A DNA stretch of 64,000 bases from Geoalkalibacter subterraneus (GCF_000827125.1 NZ_CP010311.1:992001-1056000), one strand, 5' to 3'. Shown: positions 21,832 to 31,526, numbered from the stretch's first letter. A program made the numbers and translations. The notes: a model not told the origin generated them from the sequence alone.

Positions 21832-23255
21832 TATTGCGCAAGCTTGCTTTCCTGTTGCTGCCGACTGCCATGCTGGCGTTTTGTTTGTCGGGCTGTTCTC
21901 TCTCAGCCTCTGAAGCGTCACCGCGGAATCTGACCTTTGCGCCTCTCGAGTTTGATGTGCCCGAGATTGTGCGCGAAAAGCGGGAGAATGGATTGCAGCT
22001 CTATCTCAAGCCCGATCATGAGCTTCCCTTGGTTCGTATTACGGCTATGCTGGGTGTCGGCGCCATTGTCGAGCCGCCGGAAAAGACAGGCTTGGCAGCA
22101 ATCTATGCGTCGCTTCTGCGGCAGGGGGGCGCCGGCGATCTCTCTCCCGATGAGATGGATGAAACCCTTGAGCAGATGGCGGCCAACTTTTCCGCCAATG
22201 CCGACACCTACGCCGTAACTCTTGAGCTGTCGCTGCGTGCCGCGGATCTGGATCGCGCACTGGAAATCCTCTCCCAGGTTCTGCGGCGCCCCCGCTTCGA
22301 CTCGACGCGACTCGAAATCATCAAACGTCGGATGCAGGAAGAGATCCGGCGTCGCAACGACGACCCTGCGCAGCTTTCGCGCCATATTCTGTACCGGGCT
22401 CTTTATGGTGAGCATCCCCTGGGGCTTCGTCCGGAGATGGAAACGGTCAATGCCGTTGAGCGTGCCGACCTGGTCGAACTCCACCGGGAATACAGCCATC
22501 CCAATAACCTTCAGATCGGCATTTCCGGAGATTTCGACCCGCAGCAACTCGAAGGGCTGATGACCCAATATTTTGACGATTGGACCTCAGGGTCTGTCGC
22601 GCAGCTGCCGATTCCGCCCCTCGGCCAGACTCCCGCTCCCGCGACCTGGGTCGCGTCCAAGGAGCTGAGCCAGACCACGATCCTGCTGGGGCAAATCGGC
22701 CTGACAAAAGACAACCCCGATCAGTATGCCGTGCGGGTCATGAATTATCTGCTGGGCGGCGGCGGCTTCAATTCGCGCCTGATGCGCAAGATCCGCTCTG
22801 ATCGCGGTCTCGCTTATTCCGTTTTCTCCTCCTATCAGGTGGGGCGCCGCCTGCCGGGGCCCTTTATCGCCGGCTGTGAAACGCGCCCTGACGCTGTTGA
22901 AGAAGTCATCGAACTGATGCGACAGACCATGGAAGAGATGCGCAGTGATCCCGTTTCTCTGCAAGAGCTCAAGCTGGCCAGGGAGAGCCTGATCAATTCT
23001 TTTGTCTTTACCTTTGAGGATCAGCACGACGTGGTGACCATGACCATGCGTCTGGATTACTATGATTATCCGGCGGATTACCTCAGCGGTTACCGGGATC
23101 GGATCGCCGCGGTCACCCGCGAAGACGTCATGCAGGTGGCGCGCCGTTACCTCGACCCCGAACGGCAGGCGTTGGTGCTGGTCGGCGATATCGATGCCGA
23201 TGATCCCGCATTGAGGCGTTTTGGAAAGCCGGTCAGGCAATTCGATCAGGAATAA
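21828..23255 (+). CDS. M16-family lipoprotein lacking the zinc motif
   Basis: A 475-residue partner of the preceding peptidase. The N terminus is a lipoprotein signal with lipobox LSGC (Cys23). Where active members have HxxEH, this protein has GLAAIYASLL, so it cannot bind the catalytic zinc; it probably acts as the substrate-binding half. The C-terminal LLGGGGFNSRL and RGLAYSVFSSY motifs of the family remain. Start ATG overlaps the upstream stop by 4 bp. Confidence 0.9.
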   Translation: MILRKLAFLLLPTAMLAFCLSGCSLSASEASPRNLTFAPLEFDVPEIVREKRENGLQLYLKPDHELPLVRITAMLGVGAIVEPPEKTGLAAIYASLLRQGGAGDLSPDEMDETLEQMAANFSANADTYAVTLELSLRAADLDRALEILSQVLRRPRFDSTRLEIIKRRMQEEIRRRNDDPAQLSRHILYRALYGEHPLGLRPEMETVNAVERADLVELHREYSHPNNLQIGISGDFDPQQLEGLMTQYFDDWTSGSVAQLPIPPLGQTPAPATWVASKELSQTTILLGQIGLTKDNPDQYAVRVMNYLLGGGGFNSRLMRKIRSDRGLAYSVFSSYQVGRRLPGPFIAGCETRPDAVEEVIELMRQTMEEMRSDPVSLQELKLARESLINSFVFTFEDQHDVVTMTMRLDYYDYPADYLSGYRDRIAAVTREDVMQVARRYLDPERQALVLVGDIDADDPALRRFGKPVRQFDQE

Positions 23256-23278
23256 CAATGCCGGATGAGGATGTCTTC

Positions 23279-23305
23279 ATCGTTTTGGTGACGATCTCTT
23301 TTTTT
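23279..23305 (+). terminator. Weak rho-independent terminator after the M16 pair
   Basis: ATCGT (23279-23283) and ACGAT (23291-23295) form a 5-bp stem with a 7-base loop, followed by CTC and a run of seven Ts. The T run is good but the stem is weak. Confidence 0.4.
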
Positions 23306-23419
23306 GCCGTACCAGTATGTGCTCGACGGACTCACCGTCCTGTGGTGATGCGCCGGTCAATTGCCGGGAATCAAAAAGTGCGGCCTCGCTAACACCGGAT
23401 TCACAGATGGAGGAACCTG

Positions 23420-24988
23420 ATGGAGTACCCGGTATGGTATCTGCCCCAGTTTTCGGGGGGCAGCCTTATTGCCCTGATTGCCGTGACCCACGTATTCGTG
23501 GCTCATTTCGCCGTAGGCGGGGGGCTTTATCTGGTGCTGGCGGAGCGTATGGGGCTGCGGGAAGGCGACCCCGACGTTCTTGATTTCACTTACCGTCACG
23601 CACGCTTTTTCATCCTGGTCACCCTGGTTTACGGCAGCTTGACGGGGGTCGGAATCTGGTTCGCCATCTCCCTGGTACAGCCCGCTGCAACCTCTCTGCT
23701 GATCCATAATTTCGTCTTTTTCTGGGCCGCTGAGTGGGTATTCTTCCTGGTGGAGATCGTGGCCGCCATGGTTTATTTCTATACATTCGGCCGTATGCGG
23801 TCCGGAAGTCACCAGGTGGTCGGCTGGATCTACTTTATCTCCGCCTGGTGCAGTCTGTTTCTGATCAACGGAATCATCACTTTCATGATGACCCCCGGCG
23901 GCTGGCTTGAAAGCGGCAACCCCTGGGAGGGCTTTTTCAATCCGACTTTCTGGCCGTCCCTGCTGGTCAGGACTTTTCTCGCAATCTTCCTGGCGGGGAT
24001 CTATGCCTTTGTTTCGACCGCTTTTTTGCAGGATGCACGTCTTAAGCGGCGCATGACCCGGTTTTCAAGTTGGTGGGTTCTGATCGCCGCCCTTGGCGCT
24101 CTCCCCAGTGGCTGGTGGTATCTGCAGCAACTGCCGGAGTCGGCGCGCAACATCCTGATGCACGCCCCGCCGCAGTTGGCCACAATACTGCTGGCGGCCC
24201 TCTGGATGGCCGCAATCGGCGGTGTGCTGAGCCTGATTTTCTGTCTGCTTCGCCCGCAATGGCACAATAAAATTGTTGCGTTGCTGGTTCTGGCCTGCGG
24301 GCTTGGTGTGATGGGCGGCTTCGAATGGGCTCGCGAGGGTTCGCGCCGACCCTTTGTCATCTATGACAGGCTCTATTCCAACAGCATTCCTCCGCAGAAG
24401 ATCGAGATGCTCAATGAGCAGGGCTTTCTCCCCTCAGCCAGGTGGACCCATGACAAGGAAGTCACAGAAGCGAACCGTATGACCGCGGGCGAGGACCTGT
24501 TCAAGTTTCAATGTTATGCCTGCCACACGCTGGGCGGGCGCAATAACGACCTCTATTCGCGCACTGCGGGGATCGCTTTCGAGGGGATGGCCGGTTACAT
24601 TGAAAACCTCCATACCATTCGCCCCTTTATGCCGCCCTTCGTCGGCACTGCGAATGAAGCCCGTACCCTGGCCGCCTGGCTGGTTAAGGATGTTCACGGA
24701 ATTGAGATTCCGGCGCAGATTCTGTTGCCTGAGAAAGCGATTGAACGTGAGCATGAAGATCGCTCAACCCTCGGAGAATCTCTTTACCAGCAGCGCTGCT
24801 CCCCCTGTCATGGCTTGCGTCAGGGAGGCAACGCTATGAACGCCAGGGTGCGCGGTTGGGAACGCGACCGTATCCGCGCGGCACTGGATGACTTGCCGCG
24901 TATGAGCCCGGCCATGCCACCGCTTATGCTGCCTGCCGAGCAAAAAGATGCCCTGGCGGATTTTCTCGCCGATTTGGCGCAGGAGTAG
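23420..24988 (+). CDS. Cytochrome bd-like subunit I fused to a diheme cytochrome c tail
   Basis: A 522-residue protein. The N-terminal two thirds is a CydA-like membrane core of about eight to nine helices, with histidines in VTHVFVAHFAVGGG and HNFVFFWAAEW. The last 160 residues are soluble and carry two c-type haem sites, CYACH (365-369) and CSPCH (460-464). This is the architecture of the bd superfamily branch in which cytochrome c, rather than quinol alone, handles electrons. Whether it reduces oxygen is not shown. The next gene encodes its probable partner. A GGAGG precedes the ATG. Confidence 0.82.
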   Translation: MEYPVWYLPQFSGGSLIALIAVTHVFVAHFAVGGGLYLVLAERMGLREGDPDVLDFTYRHARFFILVTLVYGSLTGVGIWFAISLVQPAATSLLIHNFVFFWAAEWVFFLVEIVAAMVYFYTFGRMRSGSHQVVGWIYFISAWCSLFLINGIITFMMTPGGWLESGNPWEGFFNPTFWPSLLVRTFLAIFLAGIYAFVSTAFLQDARLKRRMTRFSSWWVLIAALGALPSGWWYLQQLPESARNILMHAPPQLATILLAALWMAAIGGVLSLIFCLLRPQWHNKIVALLVLACGLGVMGGFEWAREGSRRPFVIYDRLYSNSIPPQKIEMLNEQGFLPSARWTHDKEVTEANRMTAGEDLFKFQCYACHTLGGRNNDLYSRTAGIAFEGMAGYIENLHTIRPFMPPFVGTANEARTLAAWLVKDVHGIEIPAQILLPEKAIEREHEDRSTLGESLYQQRCSPCHGLRQGGNAMNARVRGWERDRIRAALDDLPRMSPAMPPLMLPAEQKDALADFLADLAQE

Positions 24989-24994
24989 TTCCCG

Positions 24995-26059
24995 ATGACT
25001 GAACTCATACCCACTGCTGACGTTCTGCCCGCCGCCCCCTGGATCTTTCGCGCGCTGCAGGCACTGGTTTTTCCCATCCACCTGCTTTTCATGAACATGC
25101 TGCTCGGCTGCGCCGGAGTGGCCCTCTATGCAGGGATGAATGGGGCTGGTCCCCGGCGCCACCTGGCTCATGCCCTGGCCAGGGCCCTCCCGGTGCTGAT
25201 GGCGATTGCGGTCAATTTCGGTGTCGCCGCACTGCTCTTTGTGCAGCTGCTGTGGGGGCCGTTTCTTTATACCAGCTCCATTCTTTCCGCGGTCTTCTGG
25301 ATCAGTATTATCGCATTGCTGATCATTGCCTATTACGCCTTGTATCTGTACGATTTCCGTTTTGACCGCCTGGGGCGGCTGCGGCAGATTGTCATTTTTG
25401 CAGCGGCGCTCATTTTTCTTGTGATACCGTTTATCTTCACCAACAATATGACCCTGATGCTCAATCCTCAGGCCTGGGAGGGATATTTCGAGAGCAGCGC
25501 GGGAATTCTTCTTAATTGGGCGGACCCCACGCTGCTCCCGCGCTATCTGCATTTCATTCTTGGAAGCCTTGCCGTGGGCGGATTGTTCGTTGCCCTTTAT
25601 ATCCGCCATCGAGGTCGCCACGATTTTTTCGTCGAGGAGGAAGGGGTACGCATTGGAATGGCCTGGTTTTCCTGGTTGACTCTGATTCAGATGATCGACG
25701 GGATGGTCTTTCTGGTCTTGCTGCCTGCGCCGGTGCAGAAGATGTTGCTCGGAGGAAGCCCCCATGGCACAGGGGTTTTCCTGCTTGGTTTTGTTCTGGC
25801 TGTGCTGGCGCTGGTGGCTGGTTTCCGAGGACGGGTTACTCTGGCCGCAGTGGTCGTTGTGCCGCTGGTCTTTGTCATGAGCGAAGTTCGTGCCGTGGTT
25901 CGTTCCGGCTACCTTGCGCCTCATTTCAATCTGGAGATGGTGCCTGTTTCCACTCAGCTGTCGCCGCTGGCAATGTTTCTGACCGTACTTGTTCTGGGCG
26001 TGGCCGTAATGAGCTGGCTACTGTGGCGATGTGCCCAGGCTTTGCGTTTCGGGCGTTGA
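24995..26059 (+). CDS. Polytopic membrane partner of the bd-like cytochrome
   Basis: A 354-residue protein with about nine hydrophobic helices and no c-type haem motif. Its first helix, FRALQALVFPIHLLFMNMLLG, places a His where CydA-type proteins ligate haem, so it looks like a second CydA-like half rather than a classic CydB. It starts 6 bp after the diheme fusion gene, with AGGAG 10 bases before the ATG, so the two are co-translated. Assignment rests on topology and context; no closer family was recognised. Confidence 0.65.
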   Translation: MTELIPTADVLPAAPWIFRALQALVFPIHLLFMNMLLGCAGVALYAGMNGAGPRRHLAHALARALPVLMAIAVNFGVAALLFVQLLWGPFLYTSSILSAVFWISIIALLIIAYYALYLYDFRFDRLGRLRQIVIFAAALIFLVIPFIFTNNMTLMLNPQAWEGYFESSAGILLNWADPTLLPRYLHFILGSLAVGGLFVALYIRHRGRHDFFVEEEGVRIGMAWFSWLTLIQMIDGMVFLVLLPAPVQKMLLGGSPHGTGVFLLGFVLAVLALVAGFRGRVTLAAVVVVPLVFVMSEVRAVVRSGYLAPHFNLEMVPVSTQLSPLAMFLTVLVLGVAVMSWLLWRCAQALRFGR

Positions 26060-26084
26060 CCCCGATTGTCTGTCTTTAGCATTT

Positions 26085-26104
26085 CCCCAATTGCTTTTTT
26101 GGGG
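26085..26104 (+). promoter_or_regulatory. Small hairpin overlapping the recQ ribosome-binding region
   Basis: CCCCAA (26085-26090) can pair with TTGGGG (26099-26104) around an 8-base loop. The pairing takes up the first part of the GGGGGGAGGGG that serves as the recQ SD site (26101-26111). It is not followed by Ts, so it is not a terminator; a modest effect on translation is possible. Confidence 0.3.
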
Positions 26105-26120
26105 GGAGGGGATTTGATTC

Positions 26121-27971
26121 ATGTCCGTACCTGATTCGCCGCTGGATACCCTGCGGTCTGTCTTTGGTTTTCGAGAGTTCAAAAGTCGCCAGCGCGAGAT
26201 TGTCGATACGCTGCTCGCCGGGGAGGACGCCTTTGTCCTGATGCCCACCGGCGGTGGCAAGTCGTTGTGCTACCAGATTCCGGCGCTTCTTCGCGGGGGC
26301 ACCGCGATTGTCGTTTCGCCGCTGATTTCCCTGATGAAGGATCAGGTGGATGCTCTGCAGGCCAATGGCGTGCAGGCTGCCTTTTACAATTCTTCACAGA
26401 GCGCCGATGATGCGCGTCGCGTTCTTGCGCGCCTGCATGCGGGTGAGCTGCGCCTGCTCTATGTCGCGCCGGAGAGGTTGATGAGCGACGCCTTCCAGGA
26501 CCGTCTGCGCGACCTGGATATTTCCCTGTTCGCCATCGACGAAGCGCACTGCGTCAGTCAATGGGGGCATGATTTCAGGCCGGAATATGTGCGACTGGGC
26601 GAGCTGCGCAGCCGCTTTCCCCAGGTACCCATGGTTGCTCTGACCGCAACGGCTGATCCGCAGACCCGCAACGATATAGCGCAGCGATTGAAGCTGGAGC
26701 GGGCGCGTATCTTTGTGGCAGGCTTCGATCGCCCCAATATCCGTTACACGATCACTGAAAAAGCCAAACCCTTCCAGCAGTTGATGACCTTTTTGGGCTC
26801 CAGGCACAACCAGGCGGGAATCGTTTATGCCCTGTCGCGCAAAAGAACCGAGCAGGTCGCCCACCGCCTGAGGGAGCAGGGGATCGATGCGGCACCCTAC
26901 CACGCCGGGCTCGGTGAAGAGGAGCGGCGCAGGGTGCAGGAGGCTTTTCAACGCGACGATTTGCGGGTGGTGGTGGCGACGGTCGCCTTCGGCATGGGAA
27001 TCGATAAGCCTAATGTGCGTTTTGTCGTTCATTACGACCTGCCGAAAAATATTGAAAGCTATTACCAGGAAACCGGACGCGCGGGACGTGACGGTCTGCC
27101 GTCCGAGGCGCTGCTGCTGTTCGGGCCCGGCGATGTGGCGCAGGCCCGCGCCCTGATCGAAAAGAATCAGAATCCGAATCAGAGAAGGATCGAGCTGCAC
27201 AAGCTCAATACCATGGTCGGCCTGTGCGAGGCGCAGATCTGCCGCCGACGGGTGCTGCTGGGCTACTTCGGTGATGAGCTGAATGAAGATTGCGGCAACT
27301 GCGACCTGTGTCTCGATCCCCCGGAGCGGTTCGACGCTACGGTGCCGGCGCAGAAAGCCCTTTCCTGCGTGTTCCGTGTCGGCCAGCGGTTCGGCGTCGG
27401 TCATGTCGTCGACGTGCTGCGTGGTGCCGATAATGAGCGTATCCGCCGTCTGGGGCATGAGCGCCTGTCGACTTACGGCATCGGTGCCGACCTCGGCGTA
27501 GATGAGTGGAACAGTCTATTACGCCATCTCGTTCACCTGGGGTATCTGACACAGGATGCGGCGCAATATTCCGTACTCAAACTGACGGAAAAGGCGCGGC
27601 CGATTTTGCGGGGAGAAGAGAAGCTGGTGCTGCCGCGCCCCCGCACCCGGGTGGAGACGCCCCGCAAAGTCAAACGCAAAGGTCGGGAGGACCTGGACTA
27701 TGACGCGGAATTGTTTGAAGCCCTTCGCCGCCTGCGTAAAGAGCTCGCCGACGCAGCCGCCGTCCCGCCTTTTGTGGTTTTCAGTGACGCCACCCTGGCG
27801 GAGATGGCGGCCTTTATCCCCAGGGATCGCGATGCACTGTTGAGCATCAACGGGGTGGGGCAGGCCAAGCTTAAGCGCTACGGTGAGGAATTCCTGCGTG
27901 TTCTGCGCAATCATGGCCAGGGCGAGGATGCCGCTGAAGACAACAGTATTCTTTTGGTGGAACACGAATGA
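26121..27971 (+). CDS. recQ: ATP-dependent DNA helicase RecQ
   Basis: A 616-residue 3'-5' helicase of recombination and fork repair. Motif I is [10 protein letters not shown] and motif II is [24 protein letters not shown] is motif VI. The zinc site shows as [12 protein letters not shown] followed by CGNCDLC. RQC and a C-terminal HRDC domain (near [20 protein letters not shown]) follow, so the full three-domain form is present. The stop overlaps the next gene by 4 bp. Confidence 0.97.
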   Translation: MSVPDSPLDTLRSVFGFREFKSRQREIVDTLLAGEDAFVLMPTGGGKSLCYQIPALLRGGTAIVVSPLISLMKDQVDALQANGVQAAFYNSSQSADDARRVLARLHAGELRLLYVAPERLMSDAFQDRLRDLDISLFAIDEAHCVSQWGHDFRPEYVRLGELRSRFPQVPMVALTATADPQTRNDIAQRLKLERARIFVAGFDRPNIRYTITEKAKPFQQLMTFLGSRHNQAGIVYALSRKRTEQVAHRLREQGIDAAPYHAGLGEEERRRVQEAFQRDDLRVVVATVAFGMGIDKPNVRFVVHYDLPKNIESYYQETGRAGRDGLPSEALLLFGPGDVAQARALIEKNQNPNQRRIELHKLNTMVGLCEAQICRRRVLLGYFGDELNEDCGNCDLCLDPPERFDATVPAQKALSCVFRVGQRFGVGHVVDVLRGADNERIRRLGHERLSTYGIGADLGVDEWNSLLRHLVHLGYLTQDAAQYSVLKLTEKARPILRGEEKLVLPRPRTRVETPRKVKRKGREDLDYDAELFEALRRLRKELADAAAVPPFVVFSDATLAEMAAFIPRDRDALLSINGVGQAKLKRYGEEFLRVLRNHGQGEDAAEDNSILLVEHE

Positions 27972-28210
27972 CAAACGATCCTCTGTCGCCCGATCATGGT
28001 TTTATGCTCGACCTGGTTCACACCCGCATGCCGTTCGGACGTTATGCGGGGCGCAGATTGATTGACCTGCCGGAACCCTATCTGGTCTGGTTTGCCGGGC
28101 AGGGCTTTCCCGAAGGCCGCCTGGGGCGCATGCTGCAGTCAGTTTATGAGATCAAGGTCAACGGGCTGGAGCATCTGCTGGAGCCCTTGAGAAACGTAAA
28201 AAAAGAGTAA
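27968..28210 (+). CDS. DUF3820 family small protein
   Basis: An 80-residue protein whose [19 protein letters not shown] core is typical of DUF3820 (putative quorum-sensing-regulated or exonuclease X-associated small domain; function not established). Translation is coupled to recQ through an ATGA overlap, suggesting a role near DNA repair, but that is context only. Confidence 0.75.
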   Translation: MTNDPLSPDHGFMLDLVHTRMPFGRYAGRRLIDLPEPYLVWFAGQGFPEGRLGRMLQSVYEIKVNGLEHLLEPLRNVKKE

Positions 28211-28239
28211 TTGTTCAGCATGGGAGCTGCAAACCCATG
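28211..28239. repeat. Short dispersed repeat, copy 1, with hairpin
   Basis: Bases 28211-28229 match 35050-35068 at 18 of 19 positions. Here the sequence folds into a 7-bp stem, GCATGGG (28217-28223) with CCCATGC (28233-28239). Both copies begin just after a stop codon. Confidence 0.4.
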
Positions 28240-28291
28240 CGATGAATAGCAAAATACAAAAAAGAAGGGTCCCGGAAATAGAAACACGTTA

Positions 28292-28332
28292 TACTCTGAA
28301 TATCGGTTGCTGCTCAGAGTACGGATTGTTTT
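28292..28332 (+). terminator. Rho-independent terminator after recQ-DUF3820
   Basis: TACTCTGA (28292-28299) and TCAGAGTA (28314-28321) form a perfect 8-bp stem with a 14-base loop, followed by a T-rich run to 28332. Confidence 0.55.
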
Positions 28333-28422
28333 TTGGGGGGCGGCAGCAGCAACAACAGTATTTTCCCTGCGGATGCAGGATCGATCTGTGTGACGTGTGA
28401 CGATTTGCCTTGGGGGAGAGAC

Positions 28423-28884
28423 ATGCGCCTTGATGCCGAATTGGCCCACCCGGCCGTGGAGAGTCTGGAAAAGTACCAGCAATTGCTCGATCAGGTTTTG
28501 CACAAAGATGCGAGAGTCGACAATATGAGAAGCGCCTCCGATTGTGCCCAGCCGGCGCTCCTGCTCTGGGTCGAGGCTGTGGCCCTGGCTCTCGAGTTGG
28601 AGCAACTGGATGAGAGCGAGGTTGAAAAAGTTCGTCGGCGTGCTGCCGAATACCACCCTGATGGGCTCTGCCCTTTGTTCTCCGATGGCGGGTGCCGTCT
28701 GGAGCAAAGCCGCCCCCTCTCCTGTCGTCTGCGGGATCCCCGCACACCCCCGTCTCTGGACAGAACCAGTTTTGCGGCGGACCTGGCAGCCATCAACCGT
28801 CAATTCGTCTCGGAAGTGTTTCATAGCCTGGCCCCGGAAACGAAGCAGCTGACCGTTGCTGAGTCTTTGTTGCTGGATGTGTAG
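28423..28884 (+). CDS. YkgJ-like cysteine-containing protein (possible metal-binding)
   Basis: A 153-residue soluble protein. Its C-terminal half contains CPLFSDGGCRLEQSRPLSCR, resembling the YkgJ zinc/iron-chelating pattern (Cys spacing and the RPLSCR end), but the first cysteine pair of YkgJ is not obvious. The rest is alpha-helical and rich in Leu/Glu. ATG 28423 follows GGGGGAG; an upstream in-frame ATG gives 30 extra residues with low-complexity content. Function unknown. Confidence 0.6.
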   Translation: MRLDAELAHPAVESLEKYQQLLDQVLHKDARVDNMRSASDCAQPALLLWVEAVALALELEQLDESEVEKVRRRAAEYHPDGLCPLFSDGGCRLEQSRPLSCRLRDPRTPPSLDRTSFAADLAAINRQFVSEVFHSLAPETKQLTVAESLLLDV

Positions 28885-28931
28885 AATCTGCAGGACGCCC
28901 GTCTGCAGTGAGGAGTTTTTTGAAGGTTATT

Positions 28932-30302
28932 ATGGCAGATCTCAAGCAGGCATTCGAAAAAGTCAGAAACTTTGTGCGCCGTGATCTCTGGGACCCGGCT
29001 TTTTATCAGCAATCCCTTGGTCGGCGCATCCTTATACAGCCGGGGCAGGCGGTCACCCTTGTGGTTCGCGACTTTATTGCAGACCGTTGTCTGCTGCGTG
29101 CTTCAGCCCTGACCTTTGCCTCAGTGCTGGCCATTGTGCCCCTTCTGGCGCTGATGTTTGCCATGCTCAAAGGTTTCGGCGTGCAGAACCGGCTGGAGCC
29201 GCTCATCCTGGAACATATTGCAGTCGGTTCAGATCAGATCGTTTCTCAGATTGTCGCCTATATCGACAACACCAATGCCGGCCGCCTGGGGATGGTGGGC
29301 CTTGCCACGCTGCTGCTGACAGTGCTGGCTCTTCTTTCAAATATCGAGAAAAGTTTTAACGCGGTATGGGGTGTGGAGGAAACGCGCTCGCTTTTCCGCC
29401 GCTTCGCCGATTATTTTTCGGTGGTGACCATCGGGCCGCTGCTGATTCTTTCAGCGATCTCCATGACATCGTCGCTGCAGAGCACGGCGCTGGTAGAGGC
29501 CCTCAAAAATTACTCCTACGTCGGAGATCTGGTCCTTTTTCTGTTTAAAATCCTGCCCTTTCTCGGAATGTGGATCGCTTTTACCGCCCTCTATATTTTC
29601 ATGCCCAATACCCGGGTGCGGGTTTCCACCGCTTTTGCCGGTGGGGTCATAGGTGGCTCCCTCTGGCAGTTGGCCCAATTCGGCTATGTTCATTTTCAGG
29701 TCGGCGTCTCCAAATACAACGCCATTTACGGCACAATGGCGGCTCTGCCCATTTTCATGATCTGGATCTATCTCAGCTGGCTGATCGTGCTTCTCGGGCT
29801 GGAGGTCAGCTACACTCTTCAGAATTTGGGCGCGTTGCGGCAACAGATCCGCGAAACCTCCTTTAATCAGGTCGGTCACGAGAAGGTCGCACTGGCGGTG
29901 GTGTTGCTGACGGCGAAAATATTCCATCGCGGTGAAAAGCCCTGGAGCCTGGAGCGGATTGTCTCCTATCTGCAATATCCGCCCCGCCTGGTGCGCGGCG
30001 AAGTCATTCGCTTGAAAAATATGGGGTTTCTCAGTCAGATCAGCGAAGATGGTGATGATGAATTCGCGTATCAGCCAGGGCGCTCGCCGCAGACCCTGCC
30101 CATGTACGAACTGCTTCGAAGCCTGCGTCATGACGGCCCCGAGGTGATTGGAGACGAGGGGGTTGAAGAGCAGCGGATTGTGGGCGATCTTCAGGAGAGG
30201 CTGGAGGCTGCAGAGCGTGAGGTCCTGGCCGGGGCATCATTGCAGGATCTGGTCGGCCGCCTGTCGCAGGACGCCGACAGCCGCAAGGGTCAGGCTGAGT
30301 AG
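28932..30302 (+). CDS. YihY/BrkB family membrane protein
   Basis: A 456-residue protein with six membrane helices in the first 300 residues and the family signatures KSFNAVWGVEETRSLFRRFADYF and YKYNAIYG-like SKYNAIYGTMAALP. The family was once called RNase BN but is now seen as an envelope or transport protein. A soluble C-terminal extension of about 150 residues looks like a winged-helix domain. ATG 28932 has GAAGG 6 bases upstream; GTG 28908 is an alternative. The 3' end overlaps the end of lpxH by 13 bp. Confidence 0.85.
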   Translation: MADLKQAFEKVRNFVRRDLWDPAFYQQSLGRRILIQPGQAVTLVVRDFIADRCLLRASALTFASVLAIVPLLALMFAMLKGFGVQNRLEPLILEHIAVGSDQIVSQIVAYIDNTNAGRLGMVGLATLLLTVLALLSNIEKSFNAVWGVEETRSLFRRFADYFSVVTIGPLLILSAISMTSSLQSTALVEALKNYSYVGDLVLFLFKILPFLGMWIAFTALYIFMPNTRVRVSTAFAGGVIGGSLWQLAQFGYVHFQVGVSKYNAIYGTMAALPIFMIWIYLSWLIVLLGLEVSYTLQNLGALRQQIRETSFNQVGHEKVALAVVLLTAKIFHRGEKPWSLERIVSYLQYPPRLVRGEVIRLKNMGFLSQISEDGDDEFAYQPGRSPQTLPMYELLRSLRHDGPEVIGDEGVEEQRIVGDLQERLEAAEREVLAGASLQDLVGRLSQDADSRKGQAE

Positions 30303-31009
30303 GTTTTGAGTTCAAAGTGGCCGTTTTCATGCACCGCGTAGGAAAACCGGGTGATCCAGTCGCCGAGTCCCAGGAGCAGACCCTGATCCAGATCGCGCCG
30401 GAAGGCTTGGTGGAAATGTCCGGTAATGACGATGTCGCACCCCTGGGCAAGGCGGTCGCGGGCGAATTTCTCCAGCAACTCGAGGGGCAGGCTGCGTTTG
30501 CTTTTGGCCGCGTTGCCTTTCTGGCTCATGCGACTGGCCCATAACGCAACACGCCAGGTCAGGTCCCCGGGCAGTAGCGCCATAGACGCCTTGATTGGCG
30601 CGCTGCGCAACAGTCTGCGCCACAGCAGGTATCCCCGGTCCCGGTCGTTGATCAGATCCCCGTGACAGAGAAAAACCCGTTTGCCGTCGATTTCGACCGT
30701 TCCGCCGTCCGGCAGGATCAGACAATCCAGGTTGTCTCTGAAAAAGGGGCCGAGATGAAAGTCGTGATTTCCTTCGACGTAAACGATCTGCGTACCGTCA
30801 CGATGCAATGACCTGAGTTTTTCGAGTATCGGTATGTAGGGGGTGAACACCAGGTGGCGGTAGCCCACCCAGAATTCAAAAAGGTCGCCGAGAATATAAA
30901 GAGTGCGCATCCGGCCGCGCTGCGATTCCAGAAACGTCAGCAGCTGCTGATAGTTTTTGGTGCCAGGGGAGAGCAGGTGGGCGTCAGCCAGGAAGATATC
31001 GCGCGTCAT
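30290..31009 (-). CDS. lpxH: UDP-2,3-diacylglucosamine diphosphatase LpxH-like
   Basis: A 239-residue metallophosphoesterase of lipid A synthesis that releases UMP from UDP-diacylglucosamine at the inner membrane face. The metal motifs are in order: DAH (residues 9-11), GDLFEFW, GNHDFHLG, CHGD and GHFH. GNHD is seen where E. coli LpxH has GNRD, which leaves some room for the LpxH-like (LpxG or other) relatives. It is divergent from the CoA-binding gene and overlaps yihY tail to tail. Confidence 0.82.
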   Translation of the reverse strand: MTRDIFLADAHLLSPGTKNYQQLLTFLESQRGRMRTLYILGDLFEFWVGYRHLVFTPYIPILEKLRSLHRDGTQIVYVEGNHDFHLGPFFRDNLDCLILPDGGTVEIDGKRVFLCHGDLINDRDRGYLLWRRLLRSAPIKASMALLPGDLTWRVALWASRMSQKGNAAKSKRSLPLELLEKFARDRLAQGCDIVITGHFHQAFRRDLDQGLLLGLGDWITRFSYAVHENGHFELKTYSA

Positions 31010-31048
31010 GGGGCGAATTTACCCGCCCCTTATGCCAAAGTCAAGCGC

Positions 31049-31059
31049 GGGGGGGGGGG
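31049..31059. repeat. Run of 11 G in the lpxH divergent intergenic region
   Basis: A single-base tract of eleven Gs (Cs for lpxH) lies 40 bp upstream of the lpxH start and 60 bp before the CoA-binding gene. It could vary in length by slippage, or be a sequencing weakness. Confidence 0.8.
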
Positions 31060-31118
31060 CGGTTTTTCCGCGATCCGTTAACCTGCATTTTATTCCACAA
31101 AAACCAGGGAGGTTTTTT

Positions 31119-31526
31119 ATGAGTGTTCAGGAAAAGATCAATCGTTTTCTCGAAGCTGAGGCTTTTGGTGTTGTGGGCGCTTCATCCAAACCCCATAAGT
31201 ACGGATACAAAGTCCTGCGCTGCTATCAGCAGAACGACCGGCGGGCGATACCGGTCAATCCGGTCGAGAAGGAGATTGCCGGCGTGCCTTGCGTGAGCGA
31301 CGTTTCGCAGCTGCCGCCGGAGGTTAAAAGTATTTCCGTCATCACGCCCCCGCAGGTGACGGAGAAAGTTGTCGACAAAGCGCTGGAGGCGGGGCATATC
31401 GAGAACATCTGGATGCAGCCCGGCGCTGAGAGTGCCGCTGCGGTGGAACGGGCCGAGAAGGCCGGCCTCAATGTGATCGCTGACGGCAGTTGTATTCTGG
31501 TTGTCCTCGGCTATCGCGGGCATTGA
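31119..31526 (+). CDS. CoA-binding domain protein (YccU-like)
   Basis: A 135-residue Rossmann protein of the CoA_binding_2 family (COG1832). The dinucleotide loop is seen as FGVVGASSKPHKYGYKV, and the centre reads VNPVEKEIAGVPC and NIWMQPGAE. The biochemical role is unknown; the family binds CoA. A GGGAGG SD site lies 7 bases before the ATG. Confidence 0.88.
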   Translation: MSVQEKINRFLEAEAFGVVGASSKPHKYGYKVLRCYQQNDRRAIPVNPVEKEIAGVPCVSDVSQLPPEVKSISVITPPQVTEKVVDKALEAGHIENIWMQPGAESAAAVERAEKAGLNVIADGSCILVVLGYRGH

